Numbered from the stretch's first letter, positions 25,916 through 34,451 are shown. The stretch is DNA of 64,000 nucleotides from Hydrogenophaga sp040372165 (GCF_040372165.1 NZ_BAABWG010000003.1:707739-771738); one strand, 5' to 3'. Notes: generated by a model not told the origin, from the letters alone. A program made the numbers and translations.

Positions 25916-26642
25916 CGGCGTCAATTCCCAGATAAATTTCCTTGACCGCGGGGTCATCCATGACCGCATGCGGTTCTCCGTCGGCCAGCAGCTTGCCGAA
26001 GTCGATGACGATGAGCCGGTCGACCACCGCCAGCAATGCATGAACAATGTGCTCAATCCACACAATCGTCACGCCGCTTTGGTGAATGCTCTTGATGGTC
26101 TCGATCAGTTCGTGCACTTCGTGCTCGGTCAGGCCGCCACCGATTTCGTCGAGCAGCAGCAGGCGTGGCTCGGTGGCCAGTGCGCGCGCCAGCTCCAGGC
26201 GTTTGCGGTCGAGCAGGCGCAAGCTGCCCGCGAGCAGGTTGGCGTGTTGCATCAAACCGGTTTTGTCCAGAATGGCGAGCACCCGTTCTTCGGCCTGGCG
26301 CTCGTTGTGGTTGGCACCAAAGGTGGCGCCCACGAGCACGTTCTCGTAAACCGTCATGCCCGCGAACGGGTGCGGAATCTGATACGAGCGGCCAATGCCC
26401 GCGCGGCAACGCAGTGATGGCCGAAGGCCGGTCACGTCTTGTCCGTCGAGCACGATGCGCCCTTCATCGGGGGTGATGTCCCCGCTGATCAGGTTGAGCA
26501 AAGTGGTTTTGCCTGCCCCGTTGGGGCCAATGATCCCGAGGGCCTGGCCTTCGGGGACGTTCAGGGTGAGCGCGTCCGTGACGGTGAGCGCGCCGAAGCG
26601 CTTGCTCACCGTCTCGACCGCCAGCAAGGGAGGTCGTTGCAT
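25899..26642 (-). CDS. ABC importer ATPase, LivG-like
   Basis: 247 residues. Walker A GPNGAGKTTLLN is at residues ~37-48. The Q-loop region is GIGRSYQIPHPFAGMTVYENV, and the LLDEIGGGLTEHEVHELIETI stretch is the LivG Walker B/D-loop. The signature is degenerate (GSLRLLDRKRLELARAL instead of LSxGQ), which is common in this subfamily but less canonical than in LivF. It follows the binding-protein gene by 24 bases. Confidence 0.93.
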   Translation of the reverse strand: MQRPPLLAVETVSKRFGALTVTDALTLNVPEGQALGIIGPNGAGKTTLLNLISGDITPDEGRIVLDGQDVTGLRPSLRCRAGIGRSYQIPHPFAGMTVYENVLVGATFGANHNERQAEERVLAILDKTGLMQHANLLAGSLRLLDRKRLELARALATEPRLLLLDEIGGGLTEHEVHELIETIKSIHQSGVTIVWIEHIVHALLAVVDRLIVIDFGKLLADGEPHAVMDDPAVKEIYLGIDADEPAH

Positions 26643-26666
26643 GGCAGTAATGGGGTCTCTGATGCT

Positions 26667-27971
26667 TTAAGCGATCGGCTTGAGTTCACCACCGATTGGC
26701 ACCATCTTGGCGATGCCGTTCTCGACGATGATCAGCTCAAAGCCTTTGCCTTGCTTCTGCCATTGACCACCCACCAGCGGTGTCTTGCTGACGTTGGGCA
26801 CTGGGCCGGTGGCGAAGTTCACCGGGCCAACAATGGTGGTCATGTTGGTGGCCTTGATGGCGTCGCGCAGCGCTTCGCCACCTTTGCCACCCGCCTTCAC
26901 GAAGGCAGCCACGGCCACTTCGAACAGCGAGTGCTTGAAGCCCAGCGGCATGGACCACTGGCGGCCGGTGGCCTTGGTGTAGGCAGCGGCCAGTTCGGCA
27001 GAGGATTGGCCTGTCATGCTGGACTTGAACGGGTGCTGAGGCGACCACCACACTTCCACCGACAAGCCGTCAGAGCGCTCGCCAAAGGCGTTGATGGCAG
27101 CGGGGAATTCGGTGGCCTTGCCCACGGTCACGATCTTGGGCTTGAAGCCTTGCTGCGCGGCCTGGCCCCAGAAGTTGCCGAAGTCGGGCGGTGGCAGCAC
27201 GCCGGTGACGATCTCCACGCCTTGCTTCTTGAACTCGATGATCTGCGCCGAGAAGTTGTCGGCAGGCGAAGGGAAGCGGCCGGTGTCGATGTACTTGAGG
27301 TTCTTGGCCTTGCCGGTGGCCGGGAAGCCGATCTTGGGGTCGGCCCAGGCGTTGCCGTCCGGGTCGTTGGGCCACAGGCCGCCGACCACGCGGTTGGTCT
27401 TGAGCTTGTCCCAGATGCCGGTGTAAACGGAGATGCAGTCTTCCAGACCCCAGAAGAAGTGGTAGGTCCAGTTGAAGCCCTTCTTCGGATCACCACCACG
27501 GCCGAAGAAGTGCGGTTGCCAGGGGGTGTCGTTGGTGATGCAGGGCGTGCCGTTGAGCTCGCAGGTGTCGGCCACGGGGTTGGTGGTCTCGGGCGTGGAG
27601 CCGGCCACCACCAGATCGACCTCGTCGTTGAGGATCAGATCGTTGGTGACTTCAGCAGCGCGGCTGGAGCTGGACTGCGAGTCCTTGACGATGATCTCCA
27701 CCGCATAGGTCTTGCCGCCGACCTGGATGCCTTTGGCGTAGTGCTTGCGGATGGCCTCGATCACGAACGCATCGGGCTCGGCAAACACGGCCAGCGGGCC
27801 GGTTTGTGGGCTCACGTAGCCGATCTTGAAGGTTTGCGCTGCATGCACCCAAGGGGCGTGCAGGGCGGTGGCGCTGGCCGCAGCGATGCCACCAATGGAC
27901 TTGAGGGCCTGGCGGCGGTCGAGGGCGGACGTGAAGGTGCCGCCGGACGTTTTCTTGCCGGTGATTTGCAT
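26667..27971 (-). CDS. ABC importer substrate-binding protein (family 5 type), first copy
   Basis: 434 residues. The N-terminus has a twin-arginine-like signal (LDRRQALKSIGGIAAAS...WVHA). The mature part begins FKIGYVSPQTGPLAVFAE, as in Leu/Ile/Val- and aromatic-acid-binding proteins, with GSTPETTNPVADTCELNGTPC in the ligand cleft. ATG at 27971 follows AGGAGACAG. It is related to the second binding protein at 28388-29659 (shared WAY-type FFWGLED and EVWWSPQHPFKSSMTGQ stretches), with the tautomerase gene between them. The ligand is unknown; an aromatic compound is likely from context. Confidence 0.92.
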   Translation of the reverse strand: MQITGKKTSGGTFTSALDRRQALKSIGGIAAASATALHAPWVHAAQTFKIGYVSPQTGPLAVFAEPDAFVIEAIRKHYAKGIQVGGKTYAVEIIVKDSQSSSSRAAEVTNDLILNDEVDLVVAGSTPETTNPVADTCELNGTPCITNDTPWQPHFFGRGGDPKKGFNWTYHFFWGLEDCISVYTGIWDKLKTNRVVGGLWPNDPDGNAWADPKIGFPATGKAKNLKYIDTGRFPSPADNFSAQIIEFKKQGVEIVTGVLPPPDFGNFWGQAAQQGFKPKIVTVGKATEFPAAINAFGERSDGLSVEVWWSPQHPFKSSMTGQSSAELAAAYTKATGRQWSMPLGFKHSLFEVAVAAFVKAGGKGGEALRDAIKATNMTTIVGPVNFATGPVPNVSKTPLVGGQWQKQGKGFELIIVENGIAKMVPIGGELKPIA

Positions 27972-28103
27972 GTATCTGTCTCCTGCGCGTGCTTTTGTGT
28001 TGAACACTGACCGTTGCGGCACGATCGCCCCGGGCAGTGTGGCGGGATGGCGCGAAGGCCTTCCCTCGTTTCCTCGTTTCCTTGCTTCCTCTTGTGGGTG
28101 TTG

Positions 28104-28136
28104 GCGTGTGCGTATGCGTATGCGTATGCGTTTGCC
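28104..28136. repeat. GCGTAT hexamer tandem repeat
   Basis: Four to five imperfect copies of GCGTAT/GCGTGT/GCGTTT in the 184-base spacer between the tautomerase and the first binding-protein gene. The rest of the spacer is T/C-rich and gene-free. Confidence 0.75.
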
Positions 28137-28155
28137 TTTGTGGGCGTGCGTACCG

Positions 28156-28347
28156 CTATCGCCCCAGGTCCTTGGCGGTCTGGCCGGCGATGCCCCAGTT
28201 CTCCTTGGGCATCTCGTGAATCCAGACACGCACCGTCTCCCGGGGGGCGCCCACGGCCTCTTGCAGGGCGGAGGTGACCTTCTCGATCACGGCCCGTTTC
28301 TGGTCTTCGGTGCGACCTTCGATCATGTAAATCTGTGCGAATGGCAT
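28156..28347 (-). CDS. dmpI: 4-oxalocrotonate tautomerase
   Basis: 63 residues, the normal length for 4-OT. After the initiator Met comes Pro (MPFAQIYMIEGRTEDQK), the catalytic base once Met is removed; Arg in VRVWIHEMP fits the substrate-binding arginine. It turns 2-hydroxymuconate into 2-oxo-3-hexenedioate, between DmpC and DmpH. It lies between the two binding-protein genes, far from dmpH, an unusual place but the same transcript. Confidence 0.93.
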   Translation of the reverse strand: MPFAQIYMIEGRTEDQKRAVIEKVTSALQEAVGAPRETVRVWIHEMPKENWGIAGQTAKDLGR

Positions 28348-28387
28348 GTGTGTTTTCTCCGTGTCAGTGGGATCGGGTGACGCTGGG

Positions 28388-29659
28388 TCACCCGGTGGTC
28401 AGTTGGGCTGTGGTCGGGATGACGGGAGAGCGGGTGTTGTCCACGACCTCCAGAATCCAGCGACCCTTGGCGTTGCGAATCCATTGCCCGCCCACGGCCG
28501 GCGTGGTGCAGACGTTGCGGTTGGGGTGGCTGTCGCGCCAGTTGATGGGGCCGGCCAGCGTGTTGACGCGTGCGCGCTTGAGCGTGTCGCGCACGTCGGC
28601 GGCCTTGGTGCTGGGCGTGTTCTGACACACATGGGCCGCCACTTCCATCAAGGCGTGGGAGAAGCCCAGCGTTTGCACCCAGGGTGCGCCGGTGCTCTCT
28701 TCGTAGGTCGCCACCACCTTGGCTGCGGTCTGCCCGGTGAAGGACGACTTGAACGGCCAGGCCGGCGACCACCAAACCTCGTTGGTGAGCGTGAGGCCGG
28801 GGCGCTGAATCTGTGCCACCGTGTCGTTGAAGGCGAAAGCCTTGGCGATGGACGCCATCACCGGCTTGTAGCCCACCTTGTCCGCCGCCTGGAAGAAGGC
28901 TGCCGCGATGGGGGGAGGCAATACGCCAGTGACCATGCGGATGTTGGCGTCGCGCAGCTGGATGGCCACGCTCTCCCAGTCGGGGTTGGCAAACTGCACC
29001 CGCTGCGGCACGACGAGCTCGATGCCGCGTTTGGCGAACGCTGGCGGAAAAGCCTTGAGGAAGGCTTCGGCATCGATGTCGTCACCGAACAGGCCACCGG
29101 TCTTGGTGCCCAGGTTGGCGCTGGCCTGCAAGGCGCTGTAGATGTCGGCAAAGTCTTCCAGACCGGCAAAGAAGTGATAAGTCCATTCAAAGCCTTTGGT
29201 CGCGGTGGCGCCCCGGCCGTAGTACCAGGCCTGCCAGGGCACGATGCTGCTCACGCAGGGCACACCTGCCGCTTCGCACGCGTCGGAGACGGGGTTGCAG
29301 ATCTCCGGTGTGGCGGTGGTGAGGATGAGGTGCACGCCCGAGGCAATGAGCTCGGTGGCAAGCTTGGCGGCCTTCTCGGGAGAGGAGGCTGCATCGTGCA
29401 GGCTGATCTCCACCTGGCGCGTATCGCCCGAGGCTGTCTGGAGGCCGCTGCGAAAGCGTGGACCGAGTGTCTCGAACACGTAGCGGTCTGTCACGCCAAA
29501 GGAAGAAAGAAAACCGGTCTGCGGGCTGATCCAGGCCACCTTCATGGCTGGTGCAGCGGCGTAAACCGGGGCCCACCTGGCGGCACTCACTGCGGCCAAT
29601 GCGGATGCGACGAGCGCACGCCGCCCCAGTCCCCTTGCGGGGGAGCTTGATTTGGTCAT
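28388..29659 (-). CDS. ABC importer substrate-binding protein, second copy
   Basis: 423 residues. The N-terminal signal contains LGRRALVASALAAVSAA, a twin-arginine-like pattern, and the mature protein starts near MKVAWISPQTGFLSSFG. It shares the family layout and many stretches with the first copy (TATPEICNPVSDACEAAGVPC; FEWTYHFFAGLEDFADIY), but is clearly diverged, so two different ligands may feed one permease. It ends 40 bases before the tautomerase gene. Confidence 0.92.
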   Translation of the reverse strand: MTKSSSPARGLGRRALVASALAAVSAARWAPVYAAAPAMKVAWISPQTGFLSSFGVTDRYVFETLGPRFRSGLQTASGDTRQVEISLHDAASSPEKAAKLATELIASGVHLILTTATPEICNPVSDACEAAGVPCVSSIVPWQAWYYGRGATATKGFEWTYHFFAGLEDFADIYSALQASANLGTKTGGLFGDDIDAEAFLKAFPPAFAKRGIELVVPQRVQFANPDWESVAIQLRDANIRMVTGVLPPPIAAAFFQAADKVGYKPVMASIAKAFAFNDTVAQIQRPGLTLTNEVWWSPAWPFKSSFTGQTAAKVVATYEESTGAPWVQTLGFSHALMEVAAHVCQNTPSTKAADVRDTLKRARVNTLAGPINWRDSHPNRNVCTTPAVGGQWIRNAKGRWILEVVDNTRSPVIPTTAQLTTG

Positions 29660-29749
29660 TGCCTGTCTCCTGTGTGTGGTGGCCAGCCTTCGTGTGTCCG
29701 AAGGTCTGACCGGGTTTCAGATCGCGATGTCTGACATGGGCTTTTGTCT

Positions 29750-29815
29750 CTTGCCTCTGTTTTCTTCTGCCTTTCGCTCTTCTTTCTCTTTCCCTCGTTC
29801 CCTCTTTGCTCTGGT
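29750..29815. repeat. T/C-rich low-complexity spacer
   Basis: Run of CTCTT/TTCCC-type units in the 190-base gap between the aldolase stop and the second binding-protein start. No gene or clear promoter seen. Confidence 0.45.
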
Positions 29816-29849
29816 GGGTGTCTTGTTCAGATCCGCAGTGCGATCGGGC

Positions 29850-30899
29850 TCAGGCGGCGCGCTGCTGGCCGGACCGCTGATCGCGCTCTTTCGCCATCGT
29901 CATGGCGGTGTCTTCGATCATGTCTTCCTGGCCACCGACCATCTTCTTGCGGCCGAGCTCGACCAGGATGTCGCGGGCCGAGAGCTTGTACTTGGCCGCT
30001 GCGCGCTTGGCGAACAGCAGGAAGGAGCCGTACACACCGGCATAACCCAGCGTGAGCGCATCGCGATCAATGCGAATGGGGAAGTCCATGATCGGGAAGA
30101 CCAGGTCTTCGGCCACGTCCTGGATCTTCCAGACGTCCACACCGGTGATGACCCTCATGCGGTCGAGCACCGCCACCAGAACTTCCATCGGCGTGTTGCC
30201 CGCGCCAGCACCCAGGCCAGCGGCTGCCGCGTCGATGCGGGTGGCGCCACACTCGATGGCGGCAATGCTGTTGGCCACACCCATGGCCAGGTTGTGGTGG
30301 CCGTGAAAGCCCAGCTCCGTCTCCGGCTTGAGCGCTGCACGCACAGCGGTCAGGCGCTCCTTCACGCCATCGGGCAGCAGGTAGCCAGCCGAGTCCGTGA
30401 CGTAGATGCAGTTGGCGCCGTAGCTCTCCATCAGCAGGGCTTGCTCCACCAGCTTCTCGGCACTGGCCATGTGGGCCATCATCAGAAAACCAACGGTGTC
30501 CATCTCCAGCTTGCGGGCCATGGTGATGTGCTGCTCCGACACATCGGCCTCGGTGCAGTGGGTGGCGACGCGAATGGTGTTCACGCCCAGACCGTGGGCC
30601 ATCTTGAGGTGGTCAACGGTGCCGATGCCGGGCAACAGCAAAGCAGAAACCTTGGCCTGCTTCATCAGCGGGATCACGGCCGAGAGGTATTCCTCATCGG
30701 TGTGAGCCGGAAAGCCGTAGTTGACCGAAGACCCACCCAGGCCATCGCCATGGGTCACTTCGATCAGCGGCACGCCGGCAGCGTCCAGGCCGCTGGCAAT
30801 GCTCTTCATCTGATCGAGGGTCATCAGGTGACGCTTGGGGTGCATGCCATCGCGCAGCGTCATGTCATGCAAAGTGATTTTCTTGCCTTCAATGCTCAT
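29850..30899 (-). CDS. dmpG: 4-hydroxy-2-oxovalerate aldolase
   Basis: 349 residues, normal for DmpG/BphI. The metal and catalytic start LHDMTLRDGMHPKRH (residues ~9-23) holds the conserved Arg-Asp and His; the HxH metal pair is in ELGFHGHHNLAMGVAN. The C-terminal domain couples to DmpF. It splits 4-hydroxy-2-oxovalerate into pyruvate and acetaldehyde, passed through a channel to DmpF. ATG at 30899, 180 bases after dmpF; a GC-rich repeat fills that gap. Confidence 0.95.
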   Translation of the reverse strand: MSIEGKKITLHDMTLRDGMHPKRHLMTLDQMKSIASGLDAAGVPLIEVTHGDGLGGSSVNYGFPAHTDEEYLSAVIPLMKQAKVSALLLPGIGTVDHLKMAHGLGVNTIRVATHCTEADVSEQHITMARKLEMDTVGFLMMAHMASAEKLVEQALLMESYGANCIYVTDSAGYLLPDGVKERLTAVRAALKPETELGFHGHHNLAMGVANSIAAIECGATRIDAAAAGLGAGAGNTPMEVLVAVLDRMRVITGVDVWKIQDVAEDLVFPIMDFPIRIDRDALTLGYAGVYGSFLLFAKRAAAKYKLSARDILVELGRKKMVGGQEDMIEDTAMTMAKERDQRSGQQRAA

Positions 30900-30964
30900 G
30901 ATTCATTTCTCCAGTGTCTGAACTCAGTCCTGCTCAAAGTCGAAAGAACGGTGGACTGAAGAAG

Positions 30965-31079
30965 CGCCAATGCGTGGCAGCCGTGGAACCGGCTTTGCCG
31001 GGCCACCGGGCTGCGTCCCCCTCCCGCCGAAGGCGAGAGAGGGGGGAGGACGCGAAGCGGCGCAGGGGGTGTTTCATCC
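30965..31079 (-). repeat. Stop-proximal GC-rich repeat R1
   Basis: Starts within a few bases of the dmpF stop on the coding strand with ACACCCCCTGCGCCGCTTCGCG, then a C-run/G-run hairpin (around CCTTCGGCGGGAGGGGG) and a second hairpin (CCGGCAAAGCCGG). R6 (after dmpM) has the same order of parts. Non-coding. Confidence 0.75.
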
Positions 31080-32069
31080 TTACAGCTTTATCGTTCCAGC
31101 GAGGATTTCTTCAGCGAACATTTCTGCGGTACGAGCAGCGGCGGCGGTCATGATGTCCAGGTTGCCGGCGTACTTGGGCAGGTAGTCGCCCAGGCCTTCG
31201 ACTTCCAGGAAGACAGACACACGCTGACCATCGAACACAGGGCCGTTGACCAGCTTGTAGCCCGGCACATACTTCTGCACCTCGGCGATCATGTCGTGGA
31301 TGCTCTTGGTGATGGCCGCCTCATTGGGTTTGCCGGCAGACTCGTCCACCAGGCAGTGCACGGTGTCGCGCATGATCAGTGGTGGATCGGCAGGGTTGAT
31401 GATGATGATCGCCTTGCCTTCCTTGGCGCCGCCGACCTTCTCCACAGCACCGGCAGTGGTGCGGGTGAACTCGTCGATGTTCTTGCGGGTGCCGGGGCCA
31501 ACCGAGCGGCTGGACACCGTGGCCACAATCTCGCCGTAGGCCACAGGTTGCACACGGGAGATGGCAGCCACCATCGGAATGGTGGCCTGGCCACCGCACG
31601 TCACCATGTTCACATTGAAAACCTGGCCCCCACGCTCCCCCGCTGCGCGAGGTGCGCTGCCCCCCGAGGGGGCTGAGCCGCCTTGGGAGCGGCCCTGCGC
31701 CGGCTCGCTCATGAGCTGTTTCAGGTTCACGGGCGGCACGCAGTAGGTGCCGATGGCCGCAGGCGTGAGGTCGATCATCATCGCGCCTTGCTCAATGACC
31801 TTGCGGCTGTTCTCGGCGTGCACGTAGGCGCTGGTGGCGTCAAAGACGATTTGCACACCGTCGGCCTTCATGTGGGGAACCAGACCGTCCACACCGTCGG
31901 CGGTGGTCTTGATGCCCATTTCCTTGGCGCGCTTGAGTCCGTCGGACTGGGGGTCGATGCCCACCATCCACACCGGCTCCAGCACGGGGCTGCGCTTGAG
32001 TTTGGCTAGCAAGTCGGTGCCGATGTTGCCCGGCCCGATCAATGCGCATTTGATTTTCTTGTCACTCAT
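31080..32069 (-). CDS. dmpF: Acetaldehyde dehydrogenase (acylating) with in-frame repeat insertion
   Basis: 329 residues, about 25 longer than the DmpF/BphJ family. The NAD site CALIGPGNIGTDLL is at residues ~8-21; the catalytic Cys is in NVNMVTCGGQATIP; the C-terminus LPKYAGNLDIMTAAAARTAEMFAEEIL is normal. Between PPVNLKQ and FNVNMVTC the usual ~8-residue link is replaced by ~34 Gly/Ser/Ala/Pro-rich residues encoded by a GC-rich repeat (see 31622-31719). The frame stays open, so the enzyme is probably made with a disordered loop about ten residues before the active site. It converts acetaldehyde to acetyl-CoA in complex with DmpG. ATG at 32069 follows TGGAG. Confidence 0.93.
   Translation of the reverse strand: MSDKKIKCALIGPGNIGTDLLAKLKRSPVLEPVWMVGIDPQSDGLKRAKEMGIKTTADGVDGLVPHMKADGVQIVFDATSAYVHAENSRKVIEQGAMMIDLTPAAIGTYCVPPVNLKQLMSEPAQGRSQGGSAPSGGSAPRAAGERGGQVFNVNMVTCGGQATIPMVAAISRVQPVAYGEIVATVSSRSVGPGTRKNIDEFTRTTAGAVEKVGGAKEGKAIIIINPADPPLIMRDTVHCLVDESAGKPNEAAITKSIHDMIAEVQKYVPGYKLVNGPVFDGQRVSVFLEVEGLGDYLPKYAGNLDIMTAAAARTAEMFAEEILAGTIKL
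31622..31719 (-). repeat. GC-rich repeat R2 inserted in frame in dmpF
   Basis: Read on the coding strand it matches, with few changes, the intergenic repeat at 50985-51070: a CCGGCGC-GGGCCGC start, then AGCCCCCT-GGGGGGCAGCG, then GGAGCGTGGGGGCC. It lies wholly inside dmpF and is translated as a low-complexity Gly/Ser/Ala/Arg stretch. Confidence 0.85.
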
Positions 32070-32131
32070 GATGCGATGAACTCCAGATATCGAAATAAGG
32101 TGGTGAATCGGTTCTTCTGCTCGATGGCCTG

Positions 32132-32926
32132 TCAGGTCAGTGTTCTGACCACGCCGCCGTCCACACGCAGCGCGGCGCCCGTGGTGGCGCTGGCTTGCGG
32201 GCTGCAGGCGTAGGCCACCATGGCGGCGACTTCGTCGGGGCGAATGAACCGGCGCAGCAGCGAGGTGGGGCGGGCTTCCTTGAAGAAGCGTTCTGCCGCT
32301 TCGTCGAAGCTGATGCCTTGGCTGGCGGCGAGCTTGTCGAAAAACGCTTTCGCGCCTTCGGTCAAGGTAGGGCCGGGTAGCACGCTGTTGACGGTGACGC
32401 CGGTGCCTGCGCAGCATTCGGCCAGGCCACGTGCCACCGACAGCTGCGCCGATTTGCTCATGCCGTAGTGCACCATCTCGGCGGGCGGGCAGATGCCGGA
32501 CTCGCTGGACACAAACACGATGCGGCCGTGATTGCGCTCGAGCATGCCGGGCAGCGCCGCACGGGCCAGCCGCACGCCACTCATGACGTTGGTGTCGAAC
32601 ATGTTCTGCCAGGCCGCATCGTCAATCTCGGCAAAAGGCGTGGGCTCGAAGATGCCCAGGTTGTTCACCAGAATGTCCATCTCACCCATGGCCTCACTCA
32701 CGGCGGCGCAGCCATCGGCGCTGCCCAGATCCACCGCAGCACCCTGCAGCTGTGCACCGGGGACGCTTGCCCGGATGCGTGCCATGGCCTTGTCCACAGC
32801 ATCTTGCGTTCGACCGTTGACGGTGACGCGCGCGCCACCTTCAGCCAAGGCTTGTGCAATGGCAAAACCGATGCCGGCGGTGGAGCCGGAGACGAAAGCT
32901 TTTTGGCCTTTGAAGGTGAGATTCAT
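32132..32926 (-). CDS. SDR family oxidoreductase in main meta operon
   Basis: 264 residues. Cofactor motif SGSTAGIG near residue 13, NNLG near residue 90, catalytic S...YGMSK around residues 145-160, C-terminal DGGVVR. Close paralog of the SDR at 425-1219 in the second meta operon. ATG at 32926 is where similarity to that paralog starts. It lies 62 bases before dmpF and 35 after the ABM-type gene. The substrate is unknown; the classic pathway needs no such step. Confidence 0.87.
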   Translation of the reverse strand: MNLTFKGQKAFVSGSTAGIGFAIAQALAEGGARVTVNGRTQDAVDKAMARIRASVPGAQLQGAAVDLGSADGCAAVSEAMGEMDILVNNLGIFEPTPFAEIDDAAWQNMFDTNVMSGVRLARAALPGMLERNHGRIVFVSSESGICPPAEMVHYGMSKSAQLSVARGLAECCAGTGVTVNSVLPGPTLTEGAKAFFDKLAASQGISFDEAAERFFKEARPTSLLRRFIRPDEVAAMVAYACSPQASATTGAALRVDGGVVRTLT

Positions 32927-32961
32927 ATGAACGTGGATATCAGGTGTTCTGGTCTCTGGAT

Positions 32962-33561
32962 CTAGTCTTTGGACTTGGGCGAGGCATGCAGCCAGCCGGC
33001 CATCAGGCGCGTCAGGCGCGGGGCCACGACCCAGGTCATGATCAGCACCACCAGGCCGGTGATGACCAGCGTGCGAGGCACCAGTGGCCAGCTTTGCAAG
33101 TAGGGCGCCACGGTGACGAAAAGCAGCAGCACGGTGGGGAAGATGCCCATCCAGGTCACACAAGCCACTTTCCACTTGGGCGGTGGCAGCTTGGTGGTGG
33201 AGCCTGCGGGCGCGAACCAGTAGTCCAGGCCGCTGACCACGCGCATTTCCTGATCGCCAATGGTGTGGCGGCCCACGCGAGCCAGCCATTCGGCGCGCTC
33301 GGGTGATTGCTGCCAGGCGGTGAGGTGCTCTTCGTTGTCAAAAGCGAAGACCACATGGAAGAGCATGGGCTCATTGCCGCTGCCCGGCTCACCAGGGCGA
33401 ACCAGCTGACCACCGAGATGGCCGGCAAAGCCTTTGGCCGCCAGCATCATGCCGGCCATGGCCGTTTCAAAGTTCTCGGCATCGGCCGGCGCCACACGCC
33501 GTGTGATCAACACGGTGACGGCGCGGGATGGCGTGGCGGGTGCGGCGGAAGGGGGGCTCAT
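32962..33561 (-). CDS. Membrane-anchored antibiotic-biosynthesis-monooxygenase (ABM) domain protein
   Basis: 199 residues. Residues ~15-110 resemble the ABM ferredoxin-like fold: VTVLITRRVAPADAENFETAMAGMMLAAKGFAGHLGGQLVRP, then FHVVFAFDNEEHLTAWQQSPERAEWLARV. Residues ~130-180 hold two hydrophobic segments (VACVTWMGIFPTVLLLFVTVAPYL and TLVITGLVVLIMTWVVAP). ABM proteins include small quinone-forming oxygenases and heme-degrading enzymes. It is between dmpH and the SDR gene in the phenol operon; its task there is unknown. Confidence 0.75.
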   Translation of the reverse strand: MSPPSAAPATPSRAVTVLITRRVAPADAENFETAMAGMMLAAKGFAGHLGGQLVRPGEPGSGNEPMLFHVVFAFDNEEHLTAWQQSPERAEWLARVGRHTIGDQEMRVVSGLDYWFAPAGSTTKLPPPKWKVACVTWMGIFPTVLLLFVTVAPYLQSWPLVPRTLVITGLVVLIMTWVVAPRLTRLMAGWLHASPKSKD

Positions 33562-33601
33562 GTTCTTGATCCGTTGGGTCCGTTCGATCTGCTCAGATGA
33601 A

Positions 33602-34390
33602 TCAGACGAAACGCATGCTCACCGAACCCAGGTCCTGGAAGCGCACGTTGACGCTGTCACCCGCTTCCACCGCGATGGCTGCGGTCACGCCGCCGGTCAT
33701 GATGAAAGTGCCGGCCGGGATTTCCTGACCACGCTTGCCCAGGTGGTTGGCCAGCTCGGCCACGGCAGCGGCGGGGTGGCCCATCACGGCAGCGCCGGTG
33801 GCCATGTCCATGATCTGACCGTTCTTCTCCAGCACCACGCCCAGCGTGCGCAGGTCCAGCTCTTCCACGTTGCGTGGGCGGCCGCCCACCACAAAGCGCG
33901 AAGCGGAGGTGTTGTCGGCGATCACGCTCTTGAGGTCGAACTTGAAGTCGCGGTAGCGGCTGTCGATGATCTCCACGCCGGGAATCACGAAATCGATGGC
34001 GGCCATCACAGCGCCCACATGGCAGCCGGGACCTTTTAGCGGTGCCTTGGTGACGATGCAGATTTCCGCTTCAACCTTGGGGTGGATCAGTTCGCTGGTC
34101 TTGATCTCGCTGCCTTCGGCGCACGACATGTAGTCGCTTACGAAGCCGAAGCAAGGCACTTCCACGCCCATCTGCTTCATCTTGGCGAAAGAGGTCAGGC
34201 CGCACTTGAGACCCACCGTCTTGTTGCCACGGCCTTCCTTGCGATGGCGGATGACGTCCTGAATGGCATAGGCGTCTTCCCAGTCCATGTCAGGGTGGTC
34301 GTCGGTGATCTTGGTGACATCAAAAGCCTGCAGCTCGGCGTTCTCGAGATGCTCGGCCAGCTTGTCAATGGTGTTCTTGTCGAGATTCAT
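33602..34390 (-). CDS. dmpH: 2-oxo-3-hexenedioate (4-oxalocrotonate) decarboxylase
   Basis: 262 residues, the family length. The metal-binding stretch LIHPKVEAEICIVTK and the DFVIPGVEIIDSRYRDF segment are clear; overall fold as in the hydratase DmpE, with which it forms a complex. It decarboxylates the 4-OT product to 2-hydroxypentadienoate. It lies 152 bases after dmpE, a gap filled by repeat R3. A second copy starts at 358 in the left operon. Confidence 0.94.
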   Translation of the reverse strand: MNLDKNTIDKLAEHLENAELQAFDVTKITDDHPDMDWEDAYAIQDVIRHRKEGRGNKTVGLKCGLTSFAKMKQMGVEVPCFGFVSDYMSCAEGSEIKTSELIHPKVEAEICIVTKAPLKGPGCHVGAVMAAIDFVIPGVEIIDSRYRDFKFDLKSVIADNTSASRFVVGGRPRNVEELDLRTLGVVLEKNGQIMDMATGAAVMGHPAAAVAELANHLGKRGQEIPAGTFIMTGGVTAAIAVEAGDSVNVRFQDLGSVSMRFV

Positions 34391-34451
34391 GTTGGGTTCC
34401 TGAGTGATCTTTGTGTCTCACCAATACGGATCGGAGATGCGATGGCTTTAG

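Noticed and set aside
24173..25945. A 590-codon frame on the plus strand across the permease and ATPase genes
   Set aside because: Its translation is His/Gly/Ala-rich without domains and runs antisense to clear transporter genes.
31080..32069. dmpF as a pseudogene because of the insertion
   Set aside because: The frame stays open across the insertion and all catalytic motifs remain, so a functional product is more likely.
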